Shown here piece by piece: positions 1-9,684 of a DNA stretch of 64,000 bases. The translations under genes and the position numbers were made by a program. Below the pieces are notes generated by a model. That model was given only the letters and a program-made list of their open reading frames with translations. It was not told the DNA's origin and made no database searches. Origin of the DNA: Bettongia penicillata ogilbyi (taxonomy: Eukaryota; Chordata; Mammalia; Diprotodontia; Potoroidae); NCBI GenBank assembly GCA_023548195.1, contig JAJHZJ010000808.1, forward strand, positions 2,213,182 to 2,277,181, in the 5' to 3' direction. Each line of letters starts with the position of its first letter. Position 1 is the stretch's first letter.

Positions 1-555
1 GAATGAGTGCCCATAGAAACAGATCAAATGGGCATTAGAGTAGCCTGAAGGGCCACAGGAGAAGCAAGATGGGGAGGGAGCTCTAGCTATAGCTTAGAAA
101 GAAGACACATGGCAAGGAATCATGTCTGGATTATGAAGACTAAGCAAAAGTAGCTGCTTCCCTCCTGCTATGCTCCAGGAAGCAGAGGGATTGAAAGAAA
201 ACTAGATGATAACTGCTGTGCCCCACTCCCACCCCATCCTCCTTCCCCAAAAGGTATAGGAAATTGTGTATAGATTACAGAGGCAATTTCTCTTGATTCC
301 CTTCCTTATTGATATTTTCTTATGTCTTTCTTTTGCTATTAGATTCATATGGAGAGCACAGTTAAGCATTTGCAGCATGAATTGCATTTGGGATTGGGAT
401 TTAATTTGAAAAAATGATTCCCTCAAAATAGCCACCCTGGAAGTAGCTGGGAGCATTCTACAAAGTCTTCTTCATATCCTCCAACCGAGTAACCCTTAGT
501 GCTGCTTTCAGCAATAGAATGCAGTGCTAGATAATTGAATAACTAAGTCTTAGAT
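1..555. other. No gene recognised
   Basis: The longest open stretch is an 84-codon minus-strand frame at 202-456 with no recognisable motif. I recognise no repeat family here. Confidence 0.5.
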
Positions 556-750
556 AAGAGGTCTCAATCTGGAGTCTGTGAACTTAGATTTTAAAAAAAT
601 ATTTTGATAACTATGTATCAGTATAATTGACTCCTTTATATTCCTGTGTATTTTATCATATGCATTTAAAACATTATCCTAAGAAGGAATCCATAGGGTT
701 CACTAGACTTGCCAAATGGGCCCAGGACACAAAAATGCTTTAAAAACTCT
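556..750 (-). mobile_element. hAT-like non-autonomous DNA transposon, family A
   Basis: The text matches, in reverse complement, the copies at 33420-33640 and 51545-51740. Shared words include a TTTTGATAACTATGTATCAG-like segment, 'GCATTTAAAACATTAT' and 'GAATCCATAG'. The family is a short mammalian MITE-like repeat; placing it in the hAT superfamily is from memory of similar elements and is tentative. No coding capacity. Confidence 0.5.
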
Positions 751-779
751 GTTCTCAAATATTGTCAGCATAATAGAAT

Positions 780-890
780 GATAGACTTGGAATTAAAAAG
801 CCCTAGCTTCCAGTCCTGACTCTGACACTTCCTTACCCTACGACCATGTGTGTAACACATTTCATTTCTCTGGGTTTCAGGCACCACTCC
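780..890 (+). repeat. MIR fragment
   Basis: Degenerate tRNA-derived CORE-SINE text: 'CCAGTCCTGACTCTGACACT' followed by a 'CTCTGGGTTTCAG' stretch, the order seen in MIR elements. Confidence 0.5.
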
Positions 891-1392
891 AAAATTTATG
901 TACTAAGTAAAAAGATAGTCTGGAATCTTCATTAGAACTTTCACATAGGTTCCTTAAGAACATTTGAAAAGATATAGGTTACTATCTAAGAATCTTTTTT
1001 CATTACAAAATCTTATTTTATTATGTTGTCATTCTAGAAAGATAAGTTGTTTCTTACAAGTAGTCACATGTCATGGAAACTCCTAGTAAGCATAGAAAGA
1101 GCTGATTCACATAATTCCTATATCTCCCTGAGGCCAAATTTCACTCTGGGCAAGTTTGGTAGGAGAATGAAGATCTGGAACAGGAACTAAAGATTTTAAC
1201 CTATACTTGGATTCTTCTTAGGTAAGAAACTAGGAGAATCTCAGCTCCTCCTTTCTCCCAACCATTCCTACCATCACCATCCTAGGGCAGAGAACCCCCA
1301 TCTGAACTAACTTAGCATCACCATTATGATACAAAGTAAATTCCCCTTCCTACAATCCCTTTTCCAATGTGCCATATTCTTTCCTTACTAAG
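891..1392. other. No gene or repeat recognised
   Basis: AT-rich sequence without a long frame, tRNA-like structure or repeat that I can name. Confidence 0.45.
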
Positions 1393-1393
1393 T

Positions 1394-1706
1394 ATGGGCA
1401 GCTAGGTGGTGCAGCGGATAACCAGTGCAGGAATCAGGAGGGGCTCAGTTCAAATCTCACCTCAGACACTTGACACTCACTAGCTGTGTGACCTTGGGCA
1501 AGTCACTTAACCCCAACTGCCTCATCGTGGGTCATCTCCTGTCATCCTGATGAATATCTGTCACTGGATTCAGATGGCTCTGGAGAAGTGAGGCTGGTGA
1601 GCTGTACAACCCTCCCTTGCTCAAAAAAAACCAGTCAAGTGCAAGTCATGTCACCATTTCTCTGATGGCGTGGTCTTCTTCAGTGAAGGATGAACACATA
1701 CATGCA
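1394..1706 (+). mobile_element. Marsupial tRNA-derived SINE, full length
   Basis: Begins with the tRNA-like head 'GGGCAGCTAGGTGGTGCAGC', has a B-box-like 'AGTTCAAATCTC' near 1448 and the 'CTAGCTGTGTGACCTTGGGC' core. The 3' part (about 1530-1700) is a distinct tail that ends near 'GAAGGATGAACACA'. That tail recurs in reverse at 15311-15505, 58962-59105 and 62619-62775, so it defines a SINE family different from the ones at 2161, 37361 and elsewhere. The family name is not asserted. Confidence 0.8.
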
Positions 1707-2160
1707 AAGGAAAGCCAAGATGCCCTGCCCTAGGTAGACCTTTTGTGGTTGCTTGGGATTATACCTCCTTCCCAGACCAACTCATTTTCTCAGATTCACC
1801 ACTGAGATAGATTCAAGGGCACCATACTAATAGTGGTCACTTTTCTGCTTCTGTTGACACAGTCATTGTCATCATTGACATCATCACTATTATCTCATTC
1901 ATCTCATCTTGTTTGATGGTATTCAGATAGAAATAGTTCTGGGATAAGCCACAATCTTGATATTATTGTTGTTATATCTAATATGCTACAGGCCATTGCA
2001 CAGAAGGATAAAATAACTCCTTATATTTGAACAAAAATATGAGGAGGAAAACTCTTCTTCTGTAGGCTACTGAAACATCCTTTCTTTGAGGCTGTCCTTG
2101 AGCCTACAGTAAGACAACTCCAGTACCAGACAAGATGATGAGGATGTTATGTTCCTTTGT
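1707..2160. other. No gene recognised
   Basis: Nothing beyond short simple-sequence patches such as an ATTATTGTTGTTAT run near 1960. Confidence 0.4.
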
Positions 2161-2406
2161 TGTTAGTGTTCAATTATCTTTTAGTCCTGTTGACTCTTTG
2201 TGACCCCTTTTGGGTTTTTCTTGGCAAAGGTAGGGAAGTAGTTTGCATTTCCTTCTCCAGCTTATTTTACAGATGCGGCAACTGAGGCAAACAGGTGACT
2301 TGCCCAGGGGCACACAGCTAGTAAGTGTCTAAAGCTGGATTTGAACTCATGAAGATGAGTCTTCCTGACTCCAGACCTGGTACTCTATCTACTGCACCAC
2401 TTACCC
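2161..2406 (-). mobile_element. tRNA-derived SINE with RTE-like tail
   Basis: On the plus strand it reads tail-first: 'TTGACTCTTTGTGACCCC', 'CCATTT'-like text with 'CCTTCTCCAGC', 'ACTGAGGCAAACAGG', 'CACACAGCTAGTAAGTGTCT', then the reverse of the tRNA head ('CTGCACCACTTACC'). The first part resembles the 3' tail of BovB/RTE LINEs, which supports RTE mobilisation (family knowledge). Confidence 0.85.
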
Positions 2407-3560
2407 TGATATGTTTCTACCTCCTCCTACTCCTTTATGATTTTTTACCGTTTCTTCTTTGTTTCTATATTTTGAAAGTTTGCCATTTTAAATCCTTGGA
2501 GGTAACGAGTATTTGGAATGGTGACATTTATTTTAAAAGTTGTTTGAGAGTTCTGATGGAATGATGACATATCCAACTGGCTGTGTGTAACCATTCAGAC
2601 CATGGGAATGCTCTGGTTCCAACCCAGTCTATCAGTTGAGTTCTCCAGGATATTTTGAGGTCTCTCTTTGCACTGTGAGGATTTGAAGTCTGTCAGTCCA
2701 AGGATGGTAGAGACTTTCTGATGTGTAAAACTAACCACTAGTCATATCTTTTTAGATATTTGCTAAGTGTAAACTGTCAGAGCCTTCAGTGACAGGTTGC
2801 AAAGTTTCTACTCAGTGTTTGCATAATAACTGCATTGATCAATTTTCTTGAGATAACCTAGACTTAAATTGCAACCATAAACTCCTCCATTTCCAGAAAC
2901 ACATCTGAATGACTTAGCCATTTGTTTGATGGCTCTTTGTCTAATTTTTGTGGCTTTAATTCATGCATATTTCACCCATCGATGGCTTTTTGATTCTATT
3001 ACTGCAGCTTAGTTTCTTCATAGGTTGCATCTAGAATCAATCCATTTTTTTTTCCATTATATTCCACAAATCCAATAGCATGCATATGTTATCATTCTCC
3101 ACTGTTGCTGGGTGAAGTAATGTCTGCTTATGTCAAAAAGAATTTCTCAAGGTTTCTAACACATTTATCATATTCTTTGAGAATGCCTACCAATCCTCTT
3201 CCCCATTTTGGGGGAGTAACTATCAACCCTTTTACAGCTGTTGTCTTAGAATGATGGTGAGTCCTGTATTTTATTAATACCGTATGGATTTTTGTTAAAA
3301 TACTTTTCAAATAACAAGATCATTTTATAATTCTAAAAGAGTATTACTGCTATTATTATTTTATTCCTATTCCCCTTGCCTTCTCCCTCCCAGTCCCAGA
3401 CCATCCCAGAAACAATCTGGGATGGCAGATCAATGGAAATAGCCACTACTACCCCTAAGGGATTCCTCTTCCTCTTCCCTCTTGTCTGGGCTGCTGGACT
3501 GCTAACAAGGTTTCAGTGGGTTGGAAACCCACAGCTCTATTCCTTATGGTAAGATGGAAG
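2407..3560. other. No gene recognised
   Basis: About 1.1 kb of AT-rich, probably old sequence. The region around 2940-3120 has T-runs and looks like decayed repeat, but I cannot name a family. Confidence 0.4.
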
Positions 3561-3564
3561 ATTG

Positions 3565-3826
3565 CTAGACTTTAACATCTGCCTGGCCTCTATATCCTGC
3601 AGTCTCTGGGCACTGTCATCTTAAGGAACCTAAGGACCTCCCTCACCTCTAAACCTTTAGGACCTTCCATTTACTCTGCAGATGAACTTTCTTTGATAAG
3701 ACTGCCTTCCCCAATTAGAGTGTGAGCTCTTGAAGAGTAGGGACTATCTAGCTTTTTCTATCTGTATTTCCAGCTCTTCATACACTGCTTGGTATGTAGG
3801 AAGTGCTTAATAAATGCTTTTTTCTT
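3565..3826 (+). repeat. L2 LINE 3' end
   Basis: Carries the L2-type 3' signature: 'GAGTGTGAGCTCTTGAAGAG', a 'GGGACTATCTAGC' stretch and the terminal 'AAGTGCTTAATAAATGCTTT'. It is interrupted at its end by the L1 that follows; the last bases were used as that L1's target site. Confidence 0.75.
3812..3826. repeat. Target-site duplication, left copy, of host L1
   Basis: AAATGCTTTTTTCTT; the right copy at 7256-7269 differs only by one T in the T-run. The pair brackets the L1 3' fragment that itself contains the HAL1. Confidence 0.75.
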
Positions 3827-4239
3827 GGATGTCCATCAATTGGGGAAAGGTTGAACAAGTTGCAGTATATGAAAGTAATGGAATATTATTATTTTATAAG
3901 AAATGATTTGCAGGCGGTCTTCAGAAAAGCCCAGAAAGACTTACATGAACTGATGCTGAGTGAGGGGAGCAGAACCAGGAGAACACTGTACACAGTAACA
4001 GCCACAGTGTGCTATGACTAACCTTGATAGATTTGGCTCTTCTCAGCAATGCAAGGTTCTAAGACATCTCCAAAAGGCTCATGACAGAAAATGCTATCCA
4101 CATCTAGAGAAAGAATTACAGAGTCTGAATGCAGATCAAAGTATACTATTAGAGCTCTCTCTTTTTTGTTTTGTTTTGTATCTTCTTTCTCATGGTTCAT
4201 TCCATTGGTTATAATTCTTCTTTACAACATGACTTATGG

Positions 4240-4250
4240 GAAAATATGTT
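4240..4250. repeat. Target-site duplication, left copy, of HAL1
   Basis: GAAAATATGTT, repeated exactly at 7102-7112 directly after the A-rich tail. It fixes the 5' end of the HAL1 at 4251 and shows an untruncated insertion. Confidence 0.85.
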
Positions 4251-4985
4251 GAGGGGCGGAGCCAAGATGGCGGAGTAGAAGGACACACGTTTACGAGCTC
4301 CGAAACCAAAGCCAATAGAATTAATGTAAAAAGAGTCCCCCATAACTTCTGGGTCAATACAAGGTGTGCAGAAACGGAGTGGAAGAGATTTCCGTTCCAG
4401 GGAGCCCTGGAGACCCGTCCCCAGGGTCCGTCGCACTCCGGAAAGTGGACCCCACCCCCAGCGCTGCCCTGGCCACGGCCCCAGAGAAGCTGATCCGAGC
4501 AGGCTTCACAGACGGAAGCTCCGGCAGCCGGGAAAGTCCCTCCGCCCACAGAAGCTACAGGTCAGTGAGAGAGAAGGCCGGGCTGGAGGAGAGGGGAAGC
4601 AGTCTCCGTGACTCGGGCCCCCTCGGGAGGAAGCGGCAGCGGCAGAGGTGTGGGCAGCGGCTGAGGCGGCAGCGGACCGGGACTCAGGAATCCCCCAGCA
4701 GCAGGCAGGATCTTCATTATGGAAGATTCCTGCATAAAACCTGAGGGAACTGAGCCTGGGAGGTGGGCCCCCACCCGCTCCATTCCTGAAAATCTCTACA
4801 TAAAGCCCCTGAGGGATCTGAGCCTGGGAGGCGGCCCTGCCCCCACCCCAGCACCTGAACTAAAGCTCACTGATTGACAGCTGGCAGGAGGAAAGCCCAT
4901 TTAAATCTCAGAGGCCAAGCACTAGCTGGGCGGATCCAGGCGGGGGTGGAAAGGAATCTCAGAAGTCAAGTAACTGGCTGGGAAA
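4251..4985 (+). promoter_or_regulatory. HAL1 5' UTR / internal promoter with YY1-type site
   Basis: GC-rich, CpG-rich leader at the extreme 5' end of the element. CCAAGATGGCGG at 4262-4273 is the YY1-binding core that sits close to the start of primate L1 elements and positions transcription there. Finding it about 12 bp from the insertion junction is what a full-length, promoter-bearing element should show. Promoter activity is inferred from the family, not visible. Confidence 0.6.
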
Positions 4986-5051
4986 ATGCCTAGAAAAGGG
5001 AAGAAAAATAAGACTTTAGAGAAGAGAGTTTTTTCCAACAAATGCAAATGA
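4986..5051 (+). pseudogene. Frameshifted N-terminus of HAL1 ORF1
   Basis: The ATG at 4986 opens a basic, lysine-rich 21-codon peptide (starting MPRKGKKNK) that stops at TGA 5049-5051. It overlaps the start of the main ORF1 frame in a different phase. The basic N-terminus is typical of L1 ORF1p, so the native start is probably 4986. A one-base loss in the A-run just before 5042 would account for the change of phase. This is inference; a family consensus would settle it. Confidence 0.5.
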
Positions 5052-6073
5052 TCCCGACCTTCGGATCTGATGACGAGGACATATCCTTGCCATTAGGGAA
5101 AGACGTGGAGGGCGGGGCCTCAGTACCCCAGACACCCCAGGGGGGTGGCAGGTGGGCTCAGGCCCTGGAAGAGCTCAAAAAGGATTTTGAAAAGCAAGTT
5201 AGACAGGTGGAGGAAAAACTGGGAAGAGAAATGAGAGAGATGCAAGAAAAGTATGAAAAACGGGTCAATACCTTGGTAAAGGAGACCCAAAAAAACTTGA
5301 AAAATAGGCTCACTCAATTGGCAAAGGAGGTTCAAAAAGCCAATGAGGAGAAGAATGCTTTCAAAAGCAGAATGAGCCAAATGGAAAAAGAGGCTCAAAA
5401 GCTCACTGAATTCAATAGTTCTCTCAAAATTAGAATGGAACAGATGGAGTCTAATGACTTTATGAGAAACCAAGAAATCACCAAACAAAACCAAAAGAAT
5501 GAAAAAATGGAAGAGAATGTGAAATATCTCATGGGAAAAACAACTGACCTGGAAAATAGATCCAGGAGAGACAATTTAAAAATTATGGGACTACCTGAAA
5601 GTCATGATCAAAAAAAGAGCCTAGACTTCATCTTCCATGAAATTATCAAGGAAAACTGCCCTGACATTCTAGAACCAGAGGGCAAAATAAGTATTGAAAG
5701 AATCCATCGATCACCACCTGAAAGAGATCCAAAAAGAGAAACTCCTAGGAACATTGTGGCCAAATTCCAGAACTCCCAGCTCAAGGAAAAAATCTTGCAA
5801 GCAGCTAGAAAGAAACAATTCCAGTACTGTGGAAATACAATCAGGATAACCCAAGATCTAGCAGCTTCTACATTAAGGGATCGAAGGGCATGGAATAGGA
5901 TATTCCAGAAGGCAAAGGAACTAGGACTCAAACCAAGAATCACCTACCCAGCAAAACTGAGTATAATACTTCAGGGGAAAATATGGTCTTTCAATGAAAC
6001 AGAGGACTTTCAAGCATTCTTGATGAAAAGACCAGAGCTGAAAAGAAAATTTGACTTTCAAACACAAGAATGA
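5042..6073 (+). CDS. HAL1/L1 ORF1 protein (RNA-binding chaperone)
   Basis: A 343-residue uninterrupted frame. ORF1p of L1 trimerises through a coiled coil, coats its RNA and acts as a nucleic-acid chaperone in cytoplasmic retrotransposition particles. Visible architecture: acidic N-terminal segment (residues 8-13 are rich in D/E); long heptad-like coiled coil about residues 40-170, rich in K, E and Q; an RRM-like domain beginning with LENRSRRDNLKIMGLPE at 170-186 and including ERIHRSP near 219-225; C-terminal domain about 250-330 with ILQAARKKQ, a TLRDRRAWN stretch near 277-285 and a YPAKL motif near 302-306. These are hallmarks of the L1 ORF1p (Transposase_22) family, and the length is normal. 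ATG 5042 is simply the first in this phase; the native start is probably 4986, now out of phase. No ORF2 follows. Similarity to the decayed ORF1 near 30.5 kb supports the call. Confidence 0.9.
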   Translation: MQMIPTFGSDDEDISLPLGKDVEGGASVPQTPQGGGRWAQALEELKKDFEKQVRQVEEKLGREMREMQEKYEKRVNTLVKETQKNLKNRLTQLAKEVQKANEEKNAFKSRMSQMEKEAQKLTEFNSSLKIRMEQMESNDFMRNQEITKQNQKNEKMEENVKYLMGKTTDLENRSRRDNLKIMGLPESHDQKKSLDFIFHEIIKENCPDILEPEGKISIERIHRSPPERDPKRETPRNIVAKFQNSQLKEKILQAARKKQFQYCGNTIRITQDLAASTLRDRRAWNRIFQKAKELGLKPRITYPAKLSIILQGKIWSFNETEDFQAFLMKRPELKRKFDFQTQE

Positions 6074-7101
6074 GAAGAAGCATGAAAAAGTAAACAGCAA
6101 AGAGAAGTCTTAAGGGACTTACCAGAAGTGAACTGTTTACATTCATACAGAGAAAGACAATATTTGTAACTCTTAAAACTTTTCAGTATCTGGGTAGTTG
6201 GTGGGACCACACATACACATGTACACGCATGCACACACATACACACATGCACACACATACAGAGATAGAGAGCACAGATTGAACTGAATAGGATGGGACC
6301 ATACCTTAAAAGAAACTAAGGTAAGTGGTGAGAGAGAAATGTAGGGGGAGGAAAGAGAGGGAAAGGGAAGGGGGTAACTATATGTCATTTAAGAGGCAGG
6401 TAGGAGTTTTTCTTAGTGGAGGGATAAAGAGGAGAGCTGAGAAAAAAAAAAAACAAGTTTACCCTCATCACATTTGACTAAACGAAGGAGTGAAATGCAC
6501 ACTCATTTTGGTATGAAAACCTATCTTACAGTATAAGAAAGTGGGGGAGAAGGAGATATTGCAAGGGGGGGAGGATGGAGGGGAGGGCAAAGGGAGGAGG
6601 GAGCAATTTGAAGTCAACACCTGAGGAGGGACAGGATCAAGAGACAGAAGAGAAACAATGAGGGGCAGGTTAGGAGGGATGGTAATCCAGTTAGTCTTAC
6701 ACAACACGACTATCAGGGAGGTCATTTGCAAAACTACACAGATATGGCCTATATTGAATTGCCTGCCTTCCCAAAGGGAATGGGTGGGGAGGGAGGGATG
6801 GGGAGAATTTGGAACTCAAAGTTTTAGGAACAACTGTTTAGTATTGTTGTTGCAACTAGGAAAGAAGATATACAGTTAATGAGGAATAGAAAGTCATCTG
6901 GCCCTACAGGAGAAAAGAGAAGATGGAGACAAGAGAAGGGAGGGATGACAGAAGAGAGGGCAGATTGGAGGTAGGGAAAATTAGATTGCTTGGGGTATTG
7001 GGGTGGGGGGAGGGGAGAAAAGGGGAGAAAATTTGGAACCCAAAAATTTGTGAAAATGAATGTAAAAAATTAAATAAATAAATAAAATTAAAAAAGAAAA
7101 A
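6074..7101 (+). other. HAL1 3' UTR with polypurine tracts and A-rich tail
   Basis: Starting near 6320 the plus strand is dominated by G/A-rich runs (for example near 6540-6610 and 6950-7030), a common feature of L1 3' UTRs with potential for G-rich structure. It ends in an A-rich tail (about 7067-7101). Open minus-strand frames here are only the pyrimidine complement and are not taken as genes. Confidence 0.7.
6209..6262. repeat. (CA)n-like alternating purine-pyrimidine tract
   Basis: Interrupted CACACATA/CATGCACA units inside the HAL1 3' UTR, including a GTACACGCATGCACAC section. Potential left-handed DNA. Confidence 0.7.
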
Positions 7102-7112
7102 GAAAATATGTT
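7102..7112. repeat. Target-site duplication, right copy, of HAL1
   Basis: GAAAATATGTT, identical to 4240-4250. The host L1 resumes directly after it. Confidence 0.85.
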
Positions 7113-7255
7113 TCATATGAATGTATATGTAGAGCCTATATCAGATTGCACACCATCATAGGGAGTGGGGAGGGAAAAGAGGGGGAGAAAATTTAAAACT
7201 CAAAAGCTTGTGAAACTGAATGCTGTAAATTAAAAATAAATAAATAAAAATTTTA

Positions 7256-7269
7256 AAATGCTTTTTCTT
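7256..7269. repeat. Target-site duplication, right copy, of host L1
   Basis: AAATGCTTTTTCTT, matching 3812-3826 with one T fewer. Confidence 0.7.
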
Positions 7270-7399
7270 TTATTCATTCATTTTTAGGATTACTATTAAT
7301 AATGATTATATTTTATAGTACTTCACACATATTTTACATATACATTACACACCTAAATCACAAAGATTTCAGTTTGAAAATAAAGACTGAACATTCATT

Positions 7400-7990
7400 T
7401 ACTATAGGTGAAATTGCAAACTTATAAAGTCTTGAAGAACAATCTGGCATTCCCAGGTAAAAATTACCAAAAGCAAAAATCATATTTTTGAAGCATCATT
7501 GGGAATGTATCCTGAAAGTGTTGTCAAAAACAACCTCTAAAAATGCTACCTATTCAAAGGTTTTGATAGCAGCAAAAGCCAGAAATGATCTAAATTTCCA
7601 GGAATGGGCAAATAAATTGTAGTACATTAATATAATATAATGTAATATAGGATATTATAATGTAAATCAGGCCAAACAGCATATGGAATGCAAAGAAATC
7701 AGCAAGACTGATGAAATAATACAAAACAAAACAAGCAGAACTAGAGGAATGGAATACAAGTTATGGTAGTAGAAGAAATAAGTGAGAATGAATAAACAAG
7801 CAATACTAATATGGATTTAGTGACAGAAACAGTGTTATGATACTTCATATATTGAACCAATTATTTAAAATTTAATGGTCACTAAGCAAGTTTAGTTATT
7901 TGTTTATATAGATGTTTTGATTTTCCAATCCTTTTTTTTTTCCAAAGAAAAAGACACTGAAAAACTGATTGGATTATACTTGTACAGAAA
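7400..7990 (+). repeat. Old L1 3' UTR fragment
   Basis: Degenerate text in the order of an L1 3' end: 'GAACAATCTGGCATT', 'GGGAATGTATCCTGAAAGTG', 'ATAGCAGCAAAAGCCAG', 'GGGCAAATAAATTG', then 'AAATAATACAAAACA' with 'AAGCAGAACTAGAGG'. The copy at 36.9-37.7 kb shares this layout, so both belong to an older L1 subfamily than the one at 3827. Confidence 0.65.
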
Positions 7991-7999
7991 AAATTAACA

Positions 8000-8902
8000 T
8001 TGACTTAAGAAATATACTTTAAAACTGTGCCATGGCATAGAGTTTTGGAGAGAGGAAAAATATTTTCATTTTATGTCTTTCTAAGGACATCAGGAAACCT
8101 AACATAAAGAAAGACTCACAAATGAAAAGTCGGAGAATCTTAAGTGTTATCCTTTTTTCCATGGTCACAGACTAAAGAAATTTCAAGTGGTTCCTTTTGA
8201 AAATGAACAAAGCATTTCCTTCACAGTAGAAGCAAGCCTACTTCCTCAATCCTCCCTCTTCCCCATACATTCTTCCTCTTTTCTCCTCATTTCCTTCTTT
8301 TTTTCTTTGTTCATCTTGCTTTCTGTCCTTATTAGTGATGTATGATTGTTGGGAGAGAAAAATCATTCCAACACTCATTTTTACCACCCACAAACTCAGA
8401 AAATTCTTAAAAACCCAATTTCTAATTAATTTCTAATTAACTTCTTTTGGGTTTCAGCAAGTGCTCTGACAAAGGCGTAATTTTCATGGATCATAAGAAA
8501 ACCCAATAGAGGCAGTTATAAAAGCCTGACACATCAGTACTGTGATGGCTCCTTTTTGCACCACTGAGTGCTCGTGGGCTAAATTGGCATTTACAAGGAT
8601 GCACAATGGGATTTCCTCTACTAGCAAAGTGAAACACTGAATTACATGAATACTTTAATCCATCTTTACCTTAGGTACCCAAGTATTTCAACTGGAAACA
8701 TTTTTGGGGATATTGACAGTTAAATCCCCATTTATTCATAATGATTGAAAATATGGGTGTTCTAGTTAATAAAATATTCTAGTTAAGTGAAAGCTACTAT
8801 ATATAATTGGTATCTACATAAATATAACATACATAATCCACATGTATACATATATTCACATATGCATATATATAGAGAAAGACAGGGCAGGATGGCATGG
8901 TG
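8000..8902. other. No gene; possible conserved non-coding block at 8425-8660
   Basis: I see no repeat family at 8425-8660. The block contains two close TAATTA/TAATTTC homeodomain-type sites ('TCTAATTAATTTCTAATTAA') and a TATA-like 'CAGTTATAAAAGCCTGACAC'. This looks less decayed than its surroundings, but that is an impression. The rest is AT-rich filler and a TA/CATA microsatellite near 8800-8875. Confidence 0.25.
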
Positions 8903-9130
8903 CAGAGATTCTCAAAAAATTTCTATCTTAGGACCTCTTTACTCTCTTAAAAATTCTTGAGGACCTCTTCAAAGAGTTTCTGTTTATGTGGATTATAGAT
9001 ATCAATATTTACCCCAGAAGAAGTGAAAACATCTGAGTAGTATTATAAAAGTAGTTTTGACCTTGTGGAACCCCTGAAATGCTCTTAGGGACCTCCAGGG
9101 GTACCCAGACCAATCTTTGAGAACAGAACT
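8903..9130. mobile_element. hAT-like MITE, family B
   Basis: Ends are imperfect inverted repeats: 'GATTCTCAAAAA' near the left and 'TCTTTGAGAAC' at the right. The inside has the recurring words 'TTAGGACCTCTTTACTCTC', 'AAAAATTCTTGAGGACCTC' and 'TTTATGTGGATTATAGATAT', known to me from mammalian hAT-Charlie-type elements. No coding sequence. Confidence 0.6.
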
Positions 9131-9144
9131 TGGCTCTTCCTGGA

Positions 9145-9320
9145 ATTTGGAAGACCTGGATTCAAGTTCTGACTGTACCATATACAAGTTATGTGACCTT
9201 GGGCAATTTCTAAATGACCACAGTCAACTCCTTAAGATTATGAATTGCAAAGAAGATACTGATCTTTATTGGTAGAGGGAGTTTCCTCATCATCAGTTCT
9301 TTTTACCAAATAAATTACTG
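9145..9320 (+). repeat. CORE-SINE (Ther-1/MAR1-like)
   Basis: tRNA-like part ('CTGGATTCAAGTTCTGAC'), core ('ATGTGACCTTGGGCAA'), then the tail 'GGTAGAGGGAGTTTCCTCAT'. The same tail occurs at 22425-22570 and 39380-39530. Confidence 0.65.
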
Positions 9321-9329
9321 GTTCTATCT

Positions 9330-9475
9330 TATCAAATATTATATTTAGTCATATTATATCATGTCATATGGTATCCATGTAATATGACATATTATATGGC
9401 ATAATATAATAATAGGACATAGCATAATGTAATTATGAGATAGGCTATAATCTGATCTGATATGTCCTATATAAA
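9330..9475. repeat. AT-rich low-complexity, partly palindromic
   Basis: Overlapping ATTATAT/ATATAAT and CATATGACA/TGTCATATG words allow local hairpins. No motif of a known origin or scaffold element. Confidence 0.5.
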
Positions 9476-9499
9476 TGACTAAATTTTAATGAATTTGAA

Positions 9500-9680
9500 T
9501 ACTGAAAAGAGCACTGGCTCTTAACATTAGTCAGAAGACTTACAAATCCTACTTTGAGCCATTACTTTTTAAACCTTGAGTAAATTATTTAATCACTCTG
9601 AATCTCAGTATCTTTTCTTGTAAAATGCGTAGGTTGGATTAGGGAGCCTCTGAGGTCCCTTCCAACCCTAGAACTTTGCT
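9500..9680 (+). repeat. MIR
   Basis: 'AAGAGCACTGGCTCTTAACA', the core with 'CAGTATCTTTTCTTGTAAAA', and a 3' part 'GGTCCCTTCCAACCCTAGAA' typical of MIR. Confidence 0.65.
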
Positions 9681-9684
9681 CCTA

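Larger units (their letters stand above)
4251..7101 (+). mobile_element. Full-length HAL1 (half-L1) retrotransposon
   Basis: A 2.85-kb element bounded by an exact 11-bp target-site duplication. It has a GC- and CpG-rich 5' UTR beginning with the L1-type 'GGGGCGGAGCCAAGATGGCG', an L1 ORF1 (5042-6073), and then about 1.03 kb of purine-rich 3' UTR ending in an A-rich tail. There is no ORF2: no endonuclease or reverse transcriptase frame lies between the ORF1 stop and the tail. ORF1-only L1 derivatives are known as HAL1 and are described in marsupials including opossum. It would depend on L1 ORF2p in trans. Many CpGs persist in the 5' UTR, so the insertion is probably fairly young. The alternative is an internally deleted ordinary L1. 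Confidence 0.85.
3827..7255 (+). mobile_element. 5'-truncated L1 (3' UTR), split by HAL1
   Basis: The L1 is present as 3827-4250 and 7113-7255. The first piece has the marsupial L1 3' UTR text ('CATCAATTGGGGAAAGG', 'ACTGATGCTGAGTGA', 'AGAACCAGGAGAACACTGTA', 'ATGCTATCCACATCTAGAG'). The second has 'CCTATATCAGATTGC' and an A-rich tail with AAATAAATAAATAAAA. The same text recurs at 19.9-20.3 kb. No coding part of ORF2 is retained. It lies in the end of an L2 copy. Confidence 0.85.

Noticed and set aside
1394..1706. tRNA gene
   Set aside because: The A/B-box-like tRNA head belongs to a SINE; no cloverleaf with a proper anticodon arm was found here or in the other SINE heads.
4190..4783. Several GC-rich frames of 73-126 codons on both strands
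   Set aside because: They are a by-product of the GC-rich HAL1 5' UTR and have no domain.
5120..5943. Minus-strand frames of 111-124 codons opposite ORF1
   Set aside because: Shadows of the real ORF1 on the other strand; hydrophobic composition is the complement of K/E codons.
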